9,001 bases of DNA from Bryobacteraceae bacterium (GTDB lineage Bacteria; Acidobacteriota; Terriglobia; Bryobacterales; Bryobacteraceae): assembly GCA_025929455.1 (NCBI GenBank), contig JAICMB010000106.1, forward strand, positions 1 to 9,001, written 5' to 3'. The translations under genes and the position numbers were made by a program. Shown here piece by piece: positions 1 through 6,604 of the stretch. Under the pieces are notes generated by a model. That model had not been told where the DNA came from, searched no databases, and saw only the letters and a program-made list of their open reading frames with translations. Position 1 is the stretch's first letter, and each line of letters opens with the position of its first letter.

Positions 1-332
1 AATTCGAGTATCTCGAACACTCCTTCGCAAAAGCGTTCCGGCACGCTGTTCTGATAAAAGTACCGTCGCAATTGGGACTCGTTGCCGCCCTGCGGCTGCG
101 CGTTCGCCTGCTCTCGCTCGAAGCGCATTCAACGATGGTCGTTTTGATTCCGTTTGATCGCGCCAAGCGGTTCTTCGCCAACGCCGCCGTTTCCGTGGTG
201 CCCGGTTCCACTGATCGTGAAGCAGCGGAAAAGGTTGCCACGTACTTGACGCACCGCTATATCAATCGCCGGCGCGCTCTACTCGCGCCGTGCGATTTCA
301 ACCGTACAGCGCCGGTCCTGAGAAGTCTGTGA
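1..332 (+). CDS. 3' end of an unrecognised gene (partial)
   Basis: The reading frame is open from position 3 to the TGA at 330-332, while the other two forward frames are closed by stops within the first about 170 bases. It continues off the left edge, so only about 109 C-terminal residues are visible. These are mixed hydrophobic and basic, with stretches such as VLIKVPSQLGLVAALRLRV and MVVLIPFDRAKRFF and a basic tail (YINRRRALL). I do not recognise a family and see no catalytic motif or clear membrane segment. The stop overlaps the start of the next glycosyltransferase (GTGA, 329-332), which suggests same-operon translation and a role in the same polysaccharide pathway. That role is inference from context only. 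A glycosyltransferase or modification enzyme C-terminus is possible. Confidence 0.6.
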   Translation, partial: FEYLEHSFAKAFRHAVLIKVPSQLGLVAALRLRVRLLSLEAHSTMVVLIPFDRAKRFFANAAVSVVPGSTDREAAEKVATYLTHRYINRRRALLAPCDFNRTAPVLRSL

Positions 333-1600
333 AAATTCTCGTTTCCGCATACGCTTGCGAGCCCGCCAAAGGATCTGAGCCATATGTCGGCTGGAACTTG
401 CCGCGCCACCTCGCGCGATATAACCAGATCGTTCTTCTGACCAGAGGAAATAACCGCGAAAAAATCGAAGCGGAACTAAGAAAGACGCCCACCGCGAATT
501 TAACGGTCGCCTATTTCGACCTCCCCAAATGGCTTCGTTGGTGGAAAAAAGGCAATCGCGGTATTCACGTCTACTACTACCTCTGGCAAATTGGCGCGTA
601 TGCCAAGGCGCGACGGTTACACAAGCAGTTCGATTTTGACGTTGCGCACCACCTGACGTTTGGAATGGATTGGATTCCCAGTTTCTTGTGGCTCCTTCCC
701 GTCCCGTTCGTATGTGGTCCGCTCGTTGGAGCAGAAACCGTGGCCCGAAGCTTCCGGCGGACGTTCTCGTGGGTTGCAATTGCACGCGAAAACGTTCGGG
801 CCTGTGTGCGGCGCCTTGTGCAGTTCGACCCGGTTATGCGTATGGCCGCCCGCCGCACCGCCGTGGCGCTCGCGTCCGGGCCGCAGCTGCGCGAACGCCT
901 AATCAAGTTAGGATACCGGGATGTCAGGCTGTGCGCCTCCGTTGCTATATCTCGCCGCGAAATCGATAGCGTGTCCGGCAACGGTGTCCGGCCCAAGAGC
1001 GGCCGCATGCGGTTCGTATGCGTCGGCAACCTATTTGCGTTCAGGGCATTTGACGCGGTCCTTGGAGCGTTCTCTTCCGTTCTTCGCGACGTTGATGACG
1101 CCGAACTGTGGTTTATCGGCGACGGTCCTGAGCGGCGCACACTCACGTCGAAAGCTCAACAATTGGGTGTCGCGCGGGCTGTTACGTTTTGGGGTACCGT
1201 TGCGCGCGATCGAGTATTGAAGCTGCTCTCTGACTGCGACGTTCTTGTGTATCCCTGTCTTCGCGGCGCCATTTCTATGGCGTGCCTCGAAGCCATGGCC
1301 GCCGGCCTGCCGGTCATCACTTTGGATATTGGCGGCACGGCGCTGCAAGTATCGGATCAAGCCGGAATACGCATTCCTGCCGTCAATCCGAATCAACTTA
1401 CAGAAGCGCTCGCGGCCGCGATGCGTGGATTGGCAATCGATGCCGGCGCTCGCCTGCGCCTGGCGCAGGGCGCTCGTGAACGCGCGCGAGGTGAGTTTAG
1501 CTGGGAAGCCAAAGCCTCATTTATATCAGAGCTTTATACCGAAGTGGTGCAGCATCAGAGGCCGGAGCGGTACACCGCTGCCCAGGCACAGACAATTTAG
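329..1600 (+). CDS. GT4-family glycosyltransferase with divergent donor site
   Basis: A 423-residue GT-B fold glycosyltransferase, probably adding a sugar from a nucleotide-sugar donor to a lipid-linked repeat unit at the cytoplasmic membrane face. The N-terminus MKILVSAYACEPAKGSEP (1-18) is a typical acceptor-domain start. The C-terminal donor domain shows FVCVGN (229-234), AELWFIGDGPE (258-268), VTFWGTV (285-291) and CLEAMAAGLPVITLDIGG (319-336). Length is normal for GT4. I chose the GTG at 329 because it overlaps the upstream stop as GTGA and begins exactly at the conserved beta strand; a GTG 13 codons upstream (290) would add a non-conserved tail. Oddities: the usual Arg after VG is Asn234, the usual Lys of the KG motif is Arg239, and the first acidic residue of the EX7E motif is Gly313 while Glu321 is retained. 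The fold assignment is secure; sugar specificity cannot be read. Confidence 0.9.
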   Translation: MKILVSAYACEPAKGSEPYVGWNLPRHLARYNQIVLLTRGNNREKIEAELRKTPTANLTVAYFDLPKWLRWWKKGNRGIHVYYYLWQIGAYAKARRLHKQFDFDVAHHLTFGMDWIPSFLWLLPVPFVCGPLVGAETVARSFRRTFSWVAIARENVRACVRRLVQFDPVMRMAARRTAVALASGPQLRERLIKLGYRDVRLCASVAISRREIDSVSGNGVRPKSGRMRFVCVGNLFAFRAFDAVLGAFSSVLRDVDDAELWFIGDGPERRTLTSKAQQLGVARAVTFWGTVARDRVLKLLSDCDVLVYPCLRGAISMACLEAMAAGLPVITLDIGGTALQVSDQAGIRIPAVNPNQLTEALAAAMRGLAIDAGARLRLAQGARERARGEFSWEAKASFISELYTEVVQHQRPERYTAAQAQTI

Positions 1601-1617
1601 CCGCAGTTCATTGCGGC
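1600..1617 (+). other. small intercistronic hairpin
   Basis: GCCGCA and TGCGGC form a 6-bp perfect inverted repeat around a 6-nt loop, starting at the last base of the GT4 stop codon. There is no T-run directly after it, so it does not qualify as a Rho-independent terminator. It could protect a 3' end or be chance. The remaining 1618-1653 of this 66-base gap shows nothing recognisable. Confidence 0.3.
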
Positions 1618-1653
1618 ACACTGCTTAATCGCGATTTTATGCCGTTCTCATGT

Positions 1654-1660
1654 CGGAGGA
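1654..1660 (+). promoter_or_regulatory. Shine-Dalgarno site fixing a TTG start
   Basis: CGGAGGA lies 6 nt before the TTG at 1667 and fits the anti-Shine-Dalgarno well. It supports the TTG start of the sulfotransferase. No ATG lies in frame nearby at the conserved N-terminus, and the ATG at 1650 is in another frame. Confidence 0.75.
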
Positions 1661-1666
1661 AAACAC

Positions 1667-2548
1667 TTGCACGAAACGATTCGAAAATATCGGTATAGAG
1701 CCGCACGCGGGCCTCTCCACGCGCCGCTGGCATGGCTGCGCCACCGCGGCCTCGACGTCCGCGACGTCTATCTCGCGTCTTATCCGAGATCCGGCCAACA
1801 CTGGCTTCGTTTTCAGCTATTCGAGTTGCTGACCGGCAAAGCAGCCGATTTTGACACGCTCGACAGCACGATTCCCAAAGTCGGCGAGCACGGTCGCGCG
1901 CCAGGGATTCTTCCGTCCGGCGGCCGCCTTGTCCAAACCCATGAACCTTGGCGAAAAGAGTACAACCGAGCGATCGTACTTGTTCGCGATGTTCGCGACG
2001 TCGTGCTCTCAGATTACGCATGGGACGAGTCGCTGCATCTCACGCGTCACTTCGACATATCGTCCTTTGATGAATATTTGCAGCCGTGGCTAAAAGGTAA
2101 AGTGCAGACCATGGGCAGTTGGCAGAATCATGTCCACTCCTGGCTTGACTGTCCCACCATTAAGCAGGACGAAGTGCTGATGGTCCGTTTCGAAGACATG
2201 CGCCGCAACACGGAAGATGCGCTGGCGCGTGTCATGGAGTTTTTCGGCCTCGCCGTTGACCGCGCCCGCATTGCCCAGGTAATCGCGAATAACACAGTCG
2301 ACCGTATGCGCGCTAAGGAAGATGCATCGCAGAAGTACAACGCGCAACACCTCGGCCGGCGCTCCAGCGAAGAGCATCGCTTTGTACGCAAAGGGTCTAT
2401 TGGGGGCTGGCGGGAGCGGCTGACCGAGTCGCAACTTCGGTTGATCGATGAATACGCCGGTGGCGCACTCGAGCGACTGGGATATCCATTAGGCACGGCT
2501 GTCATACGCGAGCGTGTGGCCAAATCGGCGGGCACTGCCGTTAGCTAA
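1667..2548 (+). CDS. PAPS-dependent carbohydrate sulfotransferase
   Basis: A 293-residue soluble protein of the Sulfotransfer_1 type, predicted to move a sulfuryl group from PAPS to a hydroxyl, here most likely on a sugar of the repeat unit. Visible motifs in order: 5'-phosphosulfate-binding loop YPRSGQHWL (39-47, like YPKSGTTW), candidate catalytic His92 in QTHEP, 3'-phosphate-binding motif VRDVRDVVLSDY (106-117, with Arg107 and Ser115), FEDM (175-178), and the C-terminal RKGSIGGW (241-248), matching the family's RKGxxGDWK. Length is normal. Translation starts at TTG behind a strong Shine-Dalgarno. The stop touches the next gene's ATG (TAAATG), so it is probably coupled to the polymerase. 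Family assignment is secure; the acceptor is inferred from context. A small-molecule or lipid acceptor cannot be excluded. Confidence 0.88.
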   Translation: MHETIRKYRYRAARGPLHAPLAWLRHRGLDVRDVYLASYPRSGQHWLRFQLFELLTGKAADFDTLDSTIPKVGEHGRAPGILPSGGRLVQTHEPWRKEYNRAIVLVRDVRDVVLSDYAWDESLHLTRHFDISSFDEYLQPWLKGKVQTMGSWQNHVHSWLDCPTIKQDEVLMVRFEDMRRNTEDALARVMEFFGLAVDRARIAQVIANNTVDRMRAKEDASQKYNAQHLGRRSSEEHRFVRKGSIGGWRERLTESQLRLIDEYAGGALERLGYPLGTAVIRERVAKSAGTAVS

Positions 2549-4021
2549 ATGCTCAACACGTCCGGCGTAGCGCTTTTATCGATGTTCCTTCTACTGGGCG
2601 CCGGCCTGGCATGGGCAATGTCGTCGGACACGGGTACACTGGTGGCGCTGTTCGGGGCCGCCACGCTGGTCGCCGCACTTGCTCTGCCCACCGCGATAGC
2701 CAAACTGACCCGCAGCCTGCGGTCGGTATTTCGAGGGATAACATGGTGGCAGGTTCTATGGGCACTCATGTTCTTGAGTGGCCTCGTCTTCCGCGACCGG
2801 GGATACGAGGCTGCTGAAACCGAGCCCCTCGATTCCTGGGCACTGATTCGCATCGCGCTGATGTGCGCGACCGCAGTTCTATTACTCACACATTTGGCAT
2901 TTGCCAGGCGCCAGTGGCTCGTGCACATGTTTCGTGGTCTGACCGGAGTGCTCGCCGCTTATTGCCTGCTGTCGCTCATATCTTCCGCATGGTCTGTTTA
3001 TCCGTCCTGGACTGCATACAAATCCCTTGAGATGGGTGTGGATGTTGCCATGGTAGCCGCGGTAGTCAGCTCGGCAACTGGCTCGGGTAGTTATAAGCGA
3101 TTATTCGACTGGACGTGGATGCTGGAAGGTCTGCTGCTAGCATCTGTGTGGGTCGGCGCCGTGGCAAAGCCCTCCGAGGCTCTGCTCCCCAGCTCTGGTC
3201 TGTTGAGCTTCCAACTCTTTGGAGTTATGCCGAACGTACACGCGAACACCATCGGCGAGATCGGTGCCGTTTTAGGCGTGGTCGCGTTCACGCGGATATT
3301 GTTGCGGCAATCGCGTTCGGAACGCGTCATGTACGGCTTCGTGCTGCTATGGGCGCTCACTTCGATGGCGCTGGCCCAGGCCCGGTCGGGCATTCTTGGG
3401 TTCGTCGTCGGCGTGTTCTGTATTCTGCTATTTTCCGGCCGCCGTCTCCTGGCGTCCCTTTTATCCATCGGCGGCTTCACAGTTTTCTCTATCCAGGCGC
3501 TCTCGCAAACAGTAACCGCCTACATGCGGCGCGGTGAAACCGAAACGGAACTGACTACCTTGTCCAGTCGCGTCGAGTGGTGGTCGTATGCGTGGCCGAA
3601 GTTTCTCGAGCACCCTTTTAGCGGTTATGGCGGATTCGCGGCGTCGCGGTTCTTTGTCATGGCCGAGTACCGCGTAGACGTGGCCGGTATACATAGCGAG
3701 TGGGTCGAAACAGCAGTTGGAACCGGCATCGGAGGCGTGCTGCTCGTGCTGGGTGTGCTCGTCGCCACGTGGCGGTATATCGTAGCCTCGATCCGAAGCT
3801 TGTCACCTCACCGGGCTGAGTATGCGCTGGCGCTGGAGGCTAGCGGAGTCCTCGCGGTATTGACGGTTCGCTCGATTTTCTCGAGCAGCCTTGTCTGGCA
3901 TCCGCCAATTCTGTTCTTCACGATTGTCGCATTCGCTGAACACCTTCGTCTTGCGCGGCAGGCGAGTGCGGCGCGCGTTGTCACCTTCGAACGTTACGCG
4001 CCCGCGAACGCGGCGGTCTGA
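2549..4021 (+). CDS. O-antigen ligase / Wzy-type polysaccharide polymerase
   Basis: A 490-residue integral membrane protein with roughly ten or more hydrophobic segments (for example 6-24, 30-50, 66-81, 98-117, 132-148, 192-206, 260-276, 281-296, 301-318, 393-408, 430-447, 451-464). Wzy_C/WaaL features are visible: PNVHANTIGEIGA (228-240), QARSGILG (277-284), LSSRVEWW (338-345), HPFSGYG (355-361) and HSEWVETAVGTGIGG (382-396). The large periplasmic loop lies between about 319 and 392 and holds His382. The family either polymerises undecaprenyl-linked repeat units or ligates glycan to lipid A core; in this exopolysaccharide context polymerase seems more likely. The ATG follows the sulfotransferase stop with no gap and no strong Shine-Dalgarno, suggesting translational coupling. 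Ligase versus polymerase cannot be settled from sequence alone. Confidence 0.87.
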   Translation: MLNTSGVALLSMFLLLGAGLAWAMSSDTGTLVALFGAATLVAALALPTAIAKLTRSLRSVFRGITWWQVLWALMFLSGLVFRDRGYEAAETEPLDSWALIRIALMCATAVLLLTHLAFARRQWLVHMFRGLTGVLAAYCLLSLISSAWSVYPSWTAYKSLEMGVDVAMVAAVVSSATGSGSYKRLFDWTWMLEGLLLASVWVGAVAKPSEALLPSSGLLSFQLFGVMPNVHANTIGEIGAVLGVVAFTRILLRQSRSERVMYGFVLLWALTSMALAQARSGILGFVVGVFCILLFSGRRLLASLLSIGGFTVFSIQALSQTVTAYMRRGETETELTTLSSRVEWWSYAWPKFLEHPFSGYGGFAASRFFVMAEYRVDVAGIHSEWVETAVGTGIGGVLLVLGVLVATWRYIVASIRSLSPHRAEYALALEASGVLAVLTVRSIFSSSLVWHPPILFFTIVAFAEHLRLARQASAARVVTFERYAPANAAV

Positions 4022-4050
4022 TCATATACCGGACGCGTCCATTTTTCTAC

Positions 4051-5172
4051 ATGACACCTTGTGCGAGTTTACAATCGAACACTGATGTTGCGCCAGTGAC
4101 AGCCCAAGTCGATGGAATCAGCCGGGAGGAGTGGGACAGCACCGTCGCGCAATTCGATGATGCCACGCTCATGCAGACGTGGTCTTACGGCGCGGCGCGT
4201 TGGGGAGATCGCAACCTGAGTTATTTAAGGCTGAAGCGAGATGGCCAAACGGTCGCCGCGGCTCAGGTCATAATCAGGCGGATTCCGTTCTTGAACTCCG
4301 GTCTTGCATATATCAAGGCCGGCCCCATGTGGCGAAGGCGCGAGATGCCCGCAGATCAAGATGCGTTGCGTCAGGTTCTAGCCGCACTGCGCAGCGAGTA
4401 CGAAGTTAAGCGCGGCTTGTTTCTGAGAGTGTTCCCGTTCGATACTCACCATAGCGCGCCGCACCTGCGCAACACGTATCAGCACGAAGGCTTCACGCGC
4501 GACTTCAGTATCGGGAGACCCCGGACGGTCTACGTGGACCTCGCACACTCGCTCGAAGAGCTTCGGCTTGGTATGAAGCCGACCTGGCGCCGGAATTTGG
4601 TCTTGGCCGAGCGTAACGAGCTTACTATCGATCACGGGACCGGTATGGATCTGTTCGGAGTGTTCGAAAAGCTGTATCGCGAGATGCTGCGCCGGAAAAA
4701 CATCGTAGGCGTAGTCGGCATTCACTATTATCGTGCAATGCAACAAACGCTGCCCGAGCCGTTCAAACTGCGAATCATGATCTGTTCGCATCAGGGCTGC
4801 CCCGTAGCTGGTCTCGCCGTTCCATGTCTTGGCAATACGGTTCAAAACCTGCTTGCCGCTACTGGCGACCAGGGTCTGCAGCTTCGCGCGTCATATCTGT
4901 TGCATTGGCGGATGCTCGAGTGGGCCAAAGCGAATGGCTTCCGCTGGTATGATCTCGACGTGACAGGTGATGCGTATCACGGAATTTCCCAATTCAAAAC
5001 CGGTCTTGCCGGAAGGCTGGGCTGGGAGTCGGAGTACGCAGGCCAGTTTCATACGTGTGAAAATCTTATCAGCTACGTTTCCGTCATGACCGCCGAGCGC
5101 GCACGTGAAGTTGCGGCTCGAGCGCGCTCGAAGGCGGCGCGCCTCAAACGCTCCCGTCGGGACGATTCGTGA
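4051..5172 (+). CDS. FemAB/GNAT-like acyl- or aminoacyltransferase
   Basis: A 373-residue protein matching the FemAB-like (BioF2/Acetyltransf_6) double-GNAT family. Landmarks: MQTWSYG (41-47), RTVYVDL (159-164 region), a basic helix LRLGMKPTWRRNLVLAERN (171-189), LLAATGD (267-273), a helix SYLLHWRMLEWAKANGF (281-297), WYDLDVTGD (299-307) and GISQFKTGLAG (311-321). FemX proteins transfer amino acids from aminoacyl-tRNA to peptidoglycan precursors, but relatives occur often in Gram-negative exopolysaccharide loci with unproven substrates. Here it may add an acyl or aminoacyl group to the glycan. The C-terminus (353-370) is strongly basic. The ATG at 4051 has no good Shine-Dalgarno and the conserved region begins near residue 20, so GTG 4096 is an alternative start. 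It lies 29 nt after the polymerase. Confidence 0.82.
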   Translation: MTPCASLQSNTDVAPVTAQVDGISREEWDSTVAQFDDATLMQTWSYGAARWGDRNLSYLRLKRDGQTVAAAQVIIRRIPFLNSGLAYIKAGPMWRRREMPADQDALRQVLAALRSEYEVKRGLFLRVFPFDTHHSAPHLRNTYQHEGFTRDFSIGRPRTVYVDLAHSLEELRLGMKPTWRRNLVLAERNELTIDHGTGMDLFGVFEKLYREMLRRKNIVGVVGIHYYRAMQQTLPEPFKLRIMICSHQGCPVAGLAVPCLGNTVQNLLAATGDQGLQLRASYLLHWRMLEWAKANGFRWYDLDVTGDAYHGISQFKTGLAGRLGWESEYAGQFHTCENLISYVSVMTAERAREVAARARSKAARLKRSRRDDS

Positions 5173-5193
5173 AGACATTTTCAAGGCTTAAAT

Positions 5194-5200
5194 AGGAGAG
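5194..5200 (+). promoter_or_regulatory. strong Shine-Dalgarno before small ORF
   Basis: AGGAGAG, with AGGAG ending 5 nt before the ATG at 5204. It is clearly better than the sites before the FemAB-like gene or the hydrolase, which is the main reason to take the 39-codon ORF seriously. Confidence 0.65.
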
Positions 5201-5203
5201 GTT

Positions 5204-5323
5204 ATGTTGCGTGCTGCAACTCAAATTCGCGTGCGCGCGCCGCACAGCGCCATTCGACTTTCGCTGCTGGCGAGAGTTCGCCGTTATGTTGGGGGCCTGA
5301 TCGCCGGCTTGTTTTCGTGGTGA
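5204..5323 (+). CDS. 39-aa arginine-rich small ORF / possible leader peptide
   Basis: ATG at 5204 to TGA at 5321-5323 encodes 39 residues with seven arginines, no lysine and no acidic residue, ending in the hydrophobic YVGGLIAGLFSW (28-39). It could be a small membrane-associated peptide or a translated leader that couples ribosomes to the hydrolase. It ends 6 nt before the hydrolase GTG and lies in the same frame, so only the TGA separates the two. Alternatively it is the original 5' end of the hydrolase gene cut off by a nonsense change (TGG TGA), but the signal peptide begins after the TGA, which argues against that. No family is recognised. Support is the ribosome binding site and position only. 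Confidence 0.5.
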   Translation: MLRAATQIRVRAPHSAIRLSLLARVRRYVGGLIAGLFSW

Positions 5324-5329
5324 TCTGAC

Positions 5330-6577
5330 GTGTCGCACCGAACCTCCGGGCGGCTCTGTTTCCGTATTTTGCTCGCCTGTTTAGGGGCAATGGTGAGTGG
5401 AACGGTTGGACAAGCGCAGCACCGGATAACTCCTGATTTTTTCGGCATGGATGTCATTGATCCGAATACTTGGCCCAGCGCGCCAATCGGAGCCCTTGGC
5501 AAAGGCGCCGGCACGACATGGAGGTGTCTCGAGCCCGCGCGAGGCGTCTTCAACTGGTACGGGACCGATAAATTCGTCCGCGCGGCCACCCTGCACGGCG
5601 TAGATTCACTGTACACGTTCGACGCCACTCCGCAATGGGCCTCCACCCGGCCCACCGAGCAATGTTACGCGGGGCCGGTCGGATGTGCGGCTCCACCCGC
5701 CGATATTCGCGATTGGGAAAACTTCGTCACCGCGCTCGCAACTCGGTATCAAGGCCGCATCAAAATATATGAGCTCTGGAACGAACCCACGACACAGCTC
5801 GAGTGGTCCGGCACTTATGCCGACATGGTGAAGCTTGCGAGCGCCGCGTACTCCATTATCAAGACGCTTGACCCCTCCGCAATTGTCTTGACTCCCGCAC
5901 CTTCGGCGCACGGATACCAGCCGCGCCAGATCACAAGCGCGTTTCAGGCGCAGTGGATGCAGGAGTATTTGAAAGCGGGCGGAGATGCATTCGCCGATGG
6001 GGCGTCATTTCATGCGTATCCCATTCCCGGTGCGTGCAGTCCCACGCTGGAGTGCGCCGGCGCCGCTCTCCTCAAACAAATCGATGAGTTCCGCCAGTCA
6101 TTGCGCGGATCGCGCCTGGCGGATAAGCCGATATACGTTACGGAAGGCGGCTGGCGCACGGAAGCGGACCTGCCCGATCCCGCCGATCAAGTCGCATACG
6201 TTGCCCGGTGGTTCGCGCTGCTAGCGAGCTCAGGTATTGCGCGCGTATACTGGCACGCCTGGGATGACAACACGTGGGGCACCATGTGGGATTCCTCCAG
6301 CGGACTGCATAAGGCTGGGGTCGCCTATTCGATCATGCACTCCTGGATTTCCGGTGCAACCATCTATCCATGCACGAGCAATACCTCAGGACTGTGGAGT
6401 TGCGACCTGTTGCATCCAAGCGGCGCACATTCGCGGCTGGTGTGGAGCGCCTCCGGAACGCAGGACTATTCGCCGGAGCCACGATTCGTGCGGTATCGCG
6501 ACCTGTCAGGCGGCGTGGGGCCAGTGCATTCTCCCTTGCTGATAGGCCCAGCGCCCATTTTGCTCGTGTCCAGATAG
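5330..6577 (+). CDS. Secreted clan GH-A glycoside hydrolase (GH39/GH5-like)
   Basis: A 415-residue (beta/alpha)8 glycosidase with an N-terminal signal peptide: basic n-region (4-12), hydrophobic RILLACLGAMVSG (12-24) and a likely cleavage after AQA-type residues near 28-30. Catalytic candidates are Glu152 in YELWNEPT (acid/base after strand 4) and Glu272 in YVTEGGW (nucleophile after strand 7); SFHAYP (226-231) and YWHAWDD (307-313) fit the clan. Cysteines pair plausibly as 112/119, 236/242 and 348/358, consistent with export. After about 345 there is a short beta-rich tail. PslG of Pseudomonas aeruginosa is a known GH39 encoded inside an exopolysaccharide operon, so a role in trimming or clearing polymer is a reasonable inference. 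The GTG start has only a weak GGTGA upstream and may depend on translation of the preceding small ORF. Substrate is unknown. Confidence 0.85.
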   Translation: MSHRTSGRLCFRILLACLGAMVSGTVGQAQHRITPDFFGMDVIDPNTWPSAPIGALGKGAGTTWRCLEPARGVFNWYGTDKFVRAATLHGVDSLYTFDATPQWASTRPTEQCYAGPVGCAAPPADIRDWENFVTALATRYQGRIKIYELWNEPTTQLEWSGTYADMVKLASAAYSIIKTLDPSAIVLTPAPSAHGYQPRQITSAFQAQWMQEYLKAGGDAFADGASFHAYPIPGACSPTLECAGAALLKQIDEFRQSLRGSRLADKPIYVTEGGWRTEADLPDPADQVAYVARWFALLASSGIARVYWHAWDDNTWGTMWDSSSGLHKAGVAYSIMHSWISGATIYPCTSNTSGLWSCDLLHPSGAHSRLVWSASGTQDYSPEPRFVRYRDLSGGVGPVHSPLLIGPAPILLVSR

Positions 6578-6604
6578 CACGCAACCGACGCGACAGGCAT
6601 TGTT

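Noticed and set aside
279..785. Long antisense open frame opposite the first GT4 gene, and similar antisense frames elsewhere (for example 577-1146, 4378-4845, 8224-8628).
   Set aside because: They are shadows of well-supported + strand genes, have arginine/serine-rich compositions typical of such shadows, and show no family motifs.
1600..1617. Hairpin after the first GT4 gene as a terminator.
   Set aside because: The stem is only 6 bp, no T-run follows, and the next gene continues in the same direction within 66 bases.
5173..5203. Possible internal promoter before the small ORF (AT-rich TTAAATA near 5188-5194).
   Set aside because: No convincing -35 partner at the right spacing; a chance AT-rich patch between genes explains it.
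5330..6577. The hydrolase as a pseudogene truncated by the TGA at 5321.
   Set aside because: A complete signal peptide and the whole catalytic domain follow the TGA, with a usable GTG start, so the gene looks intact.
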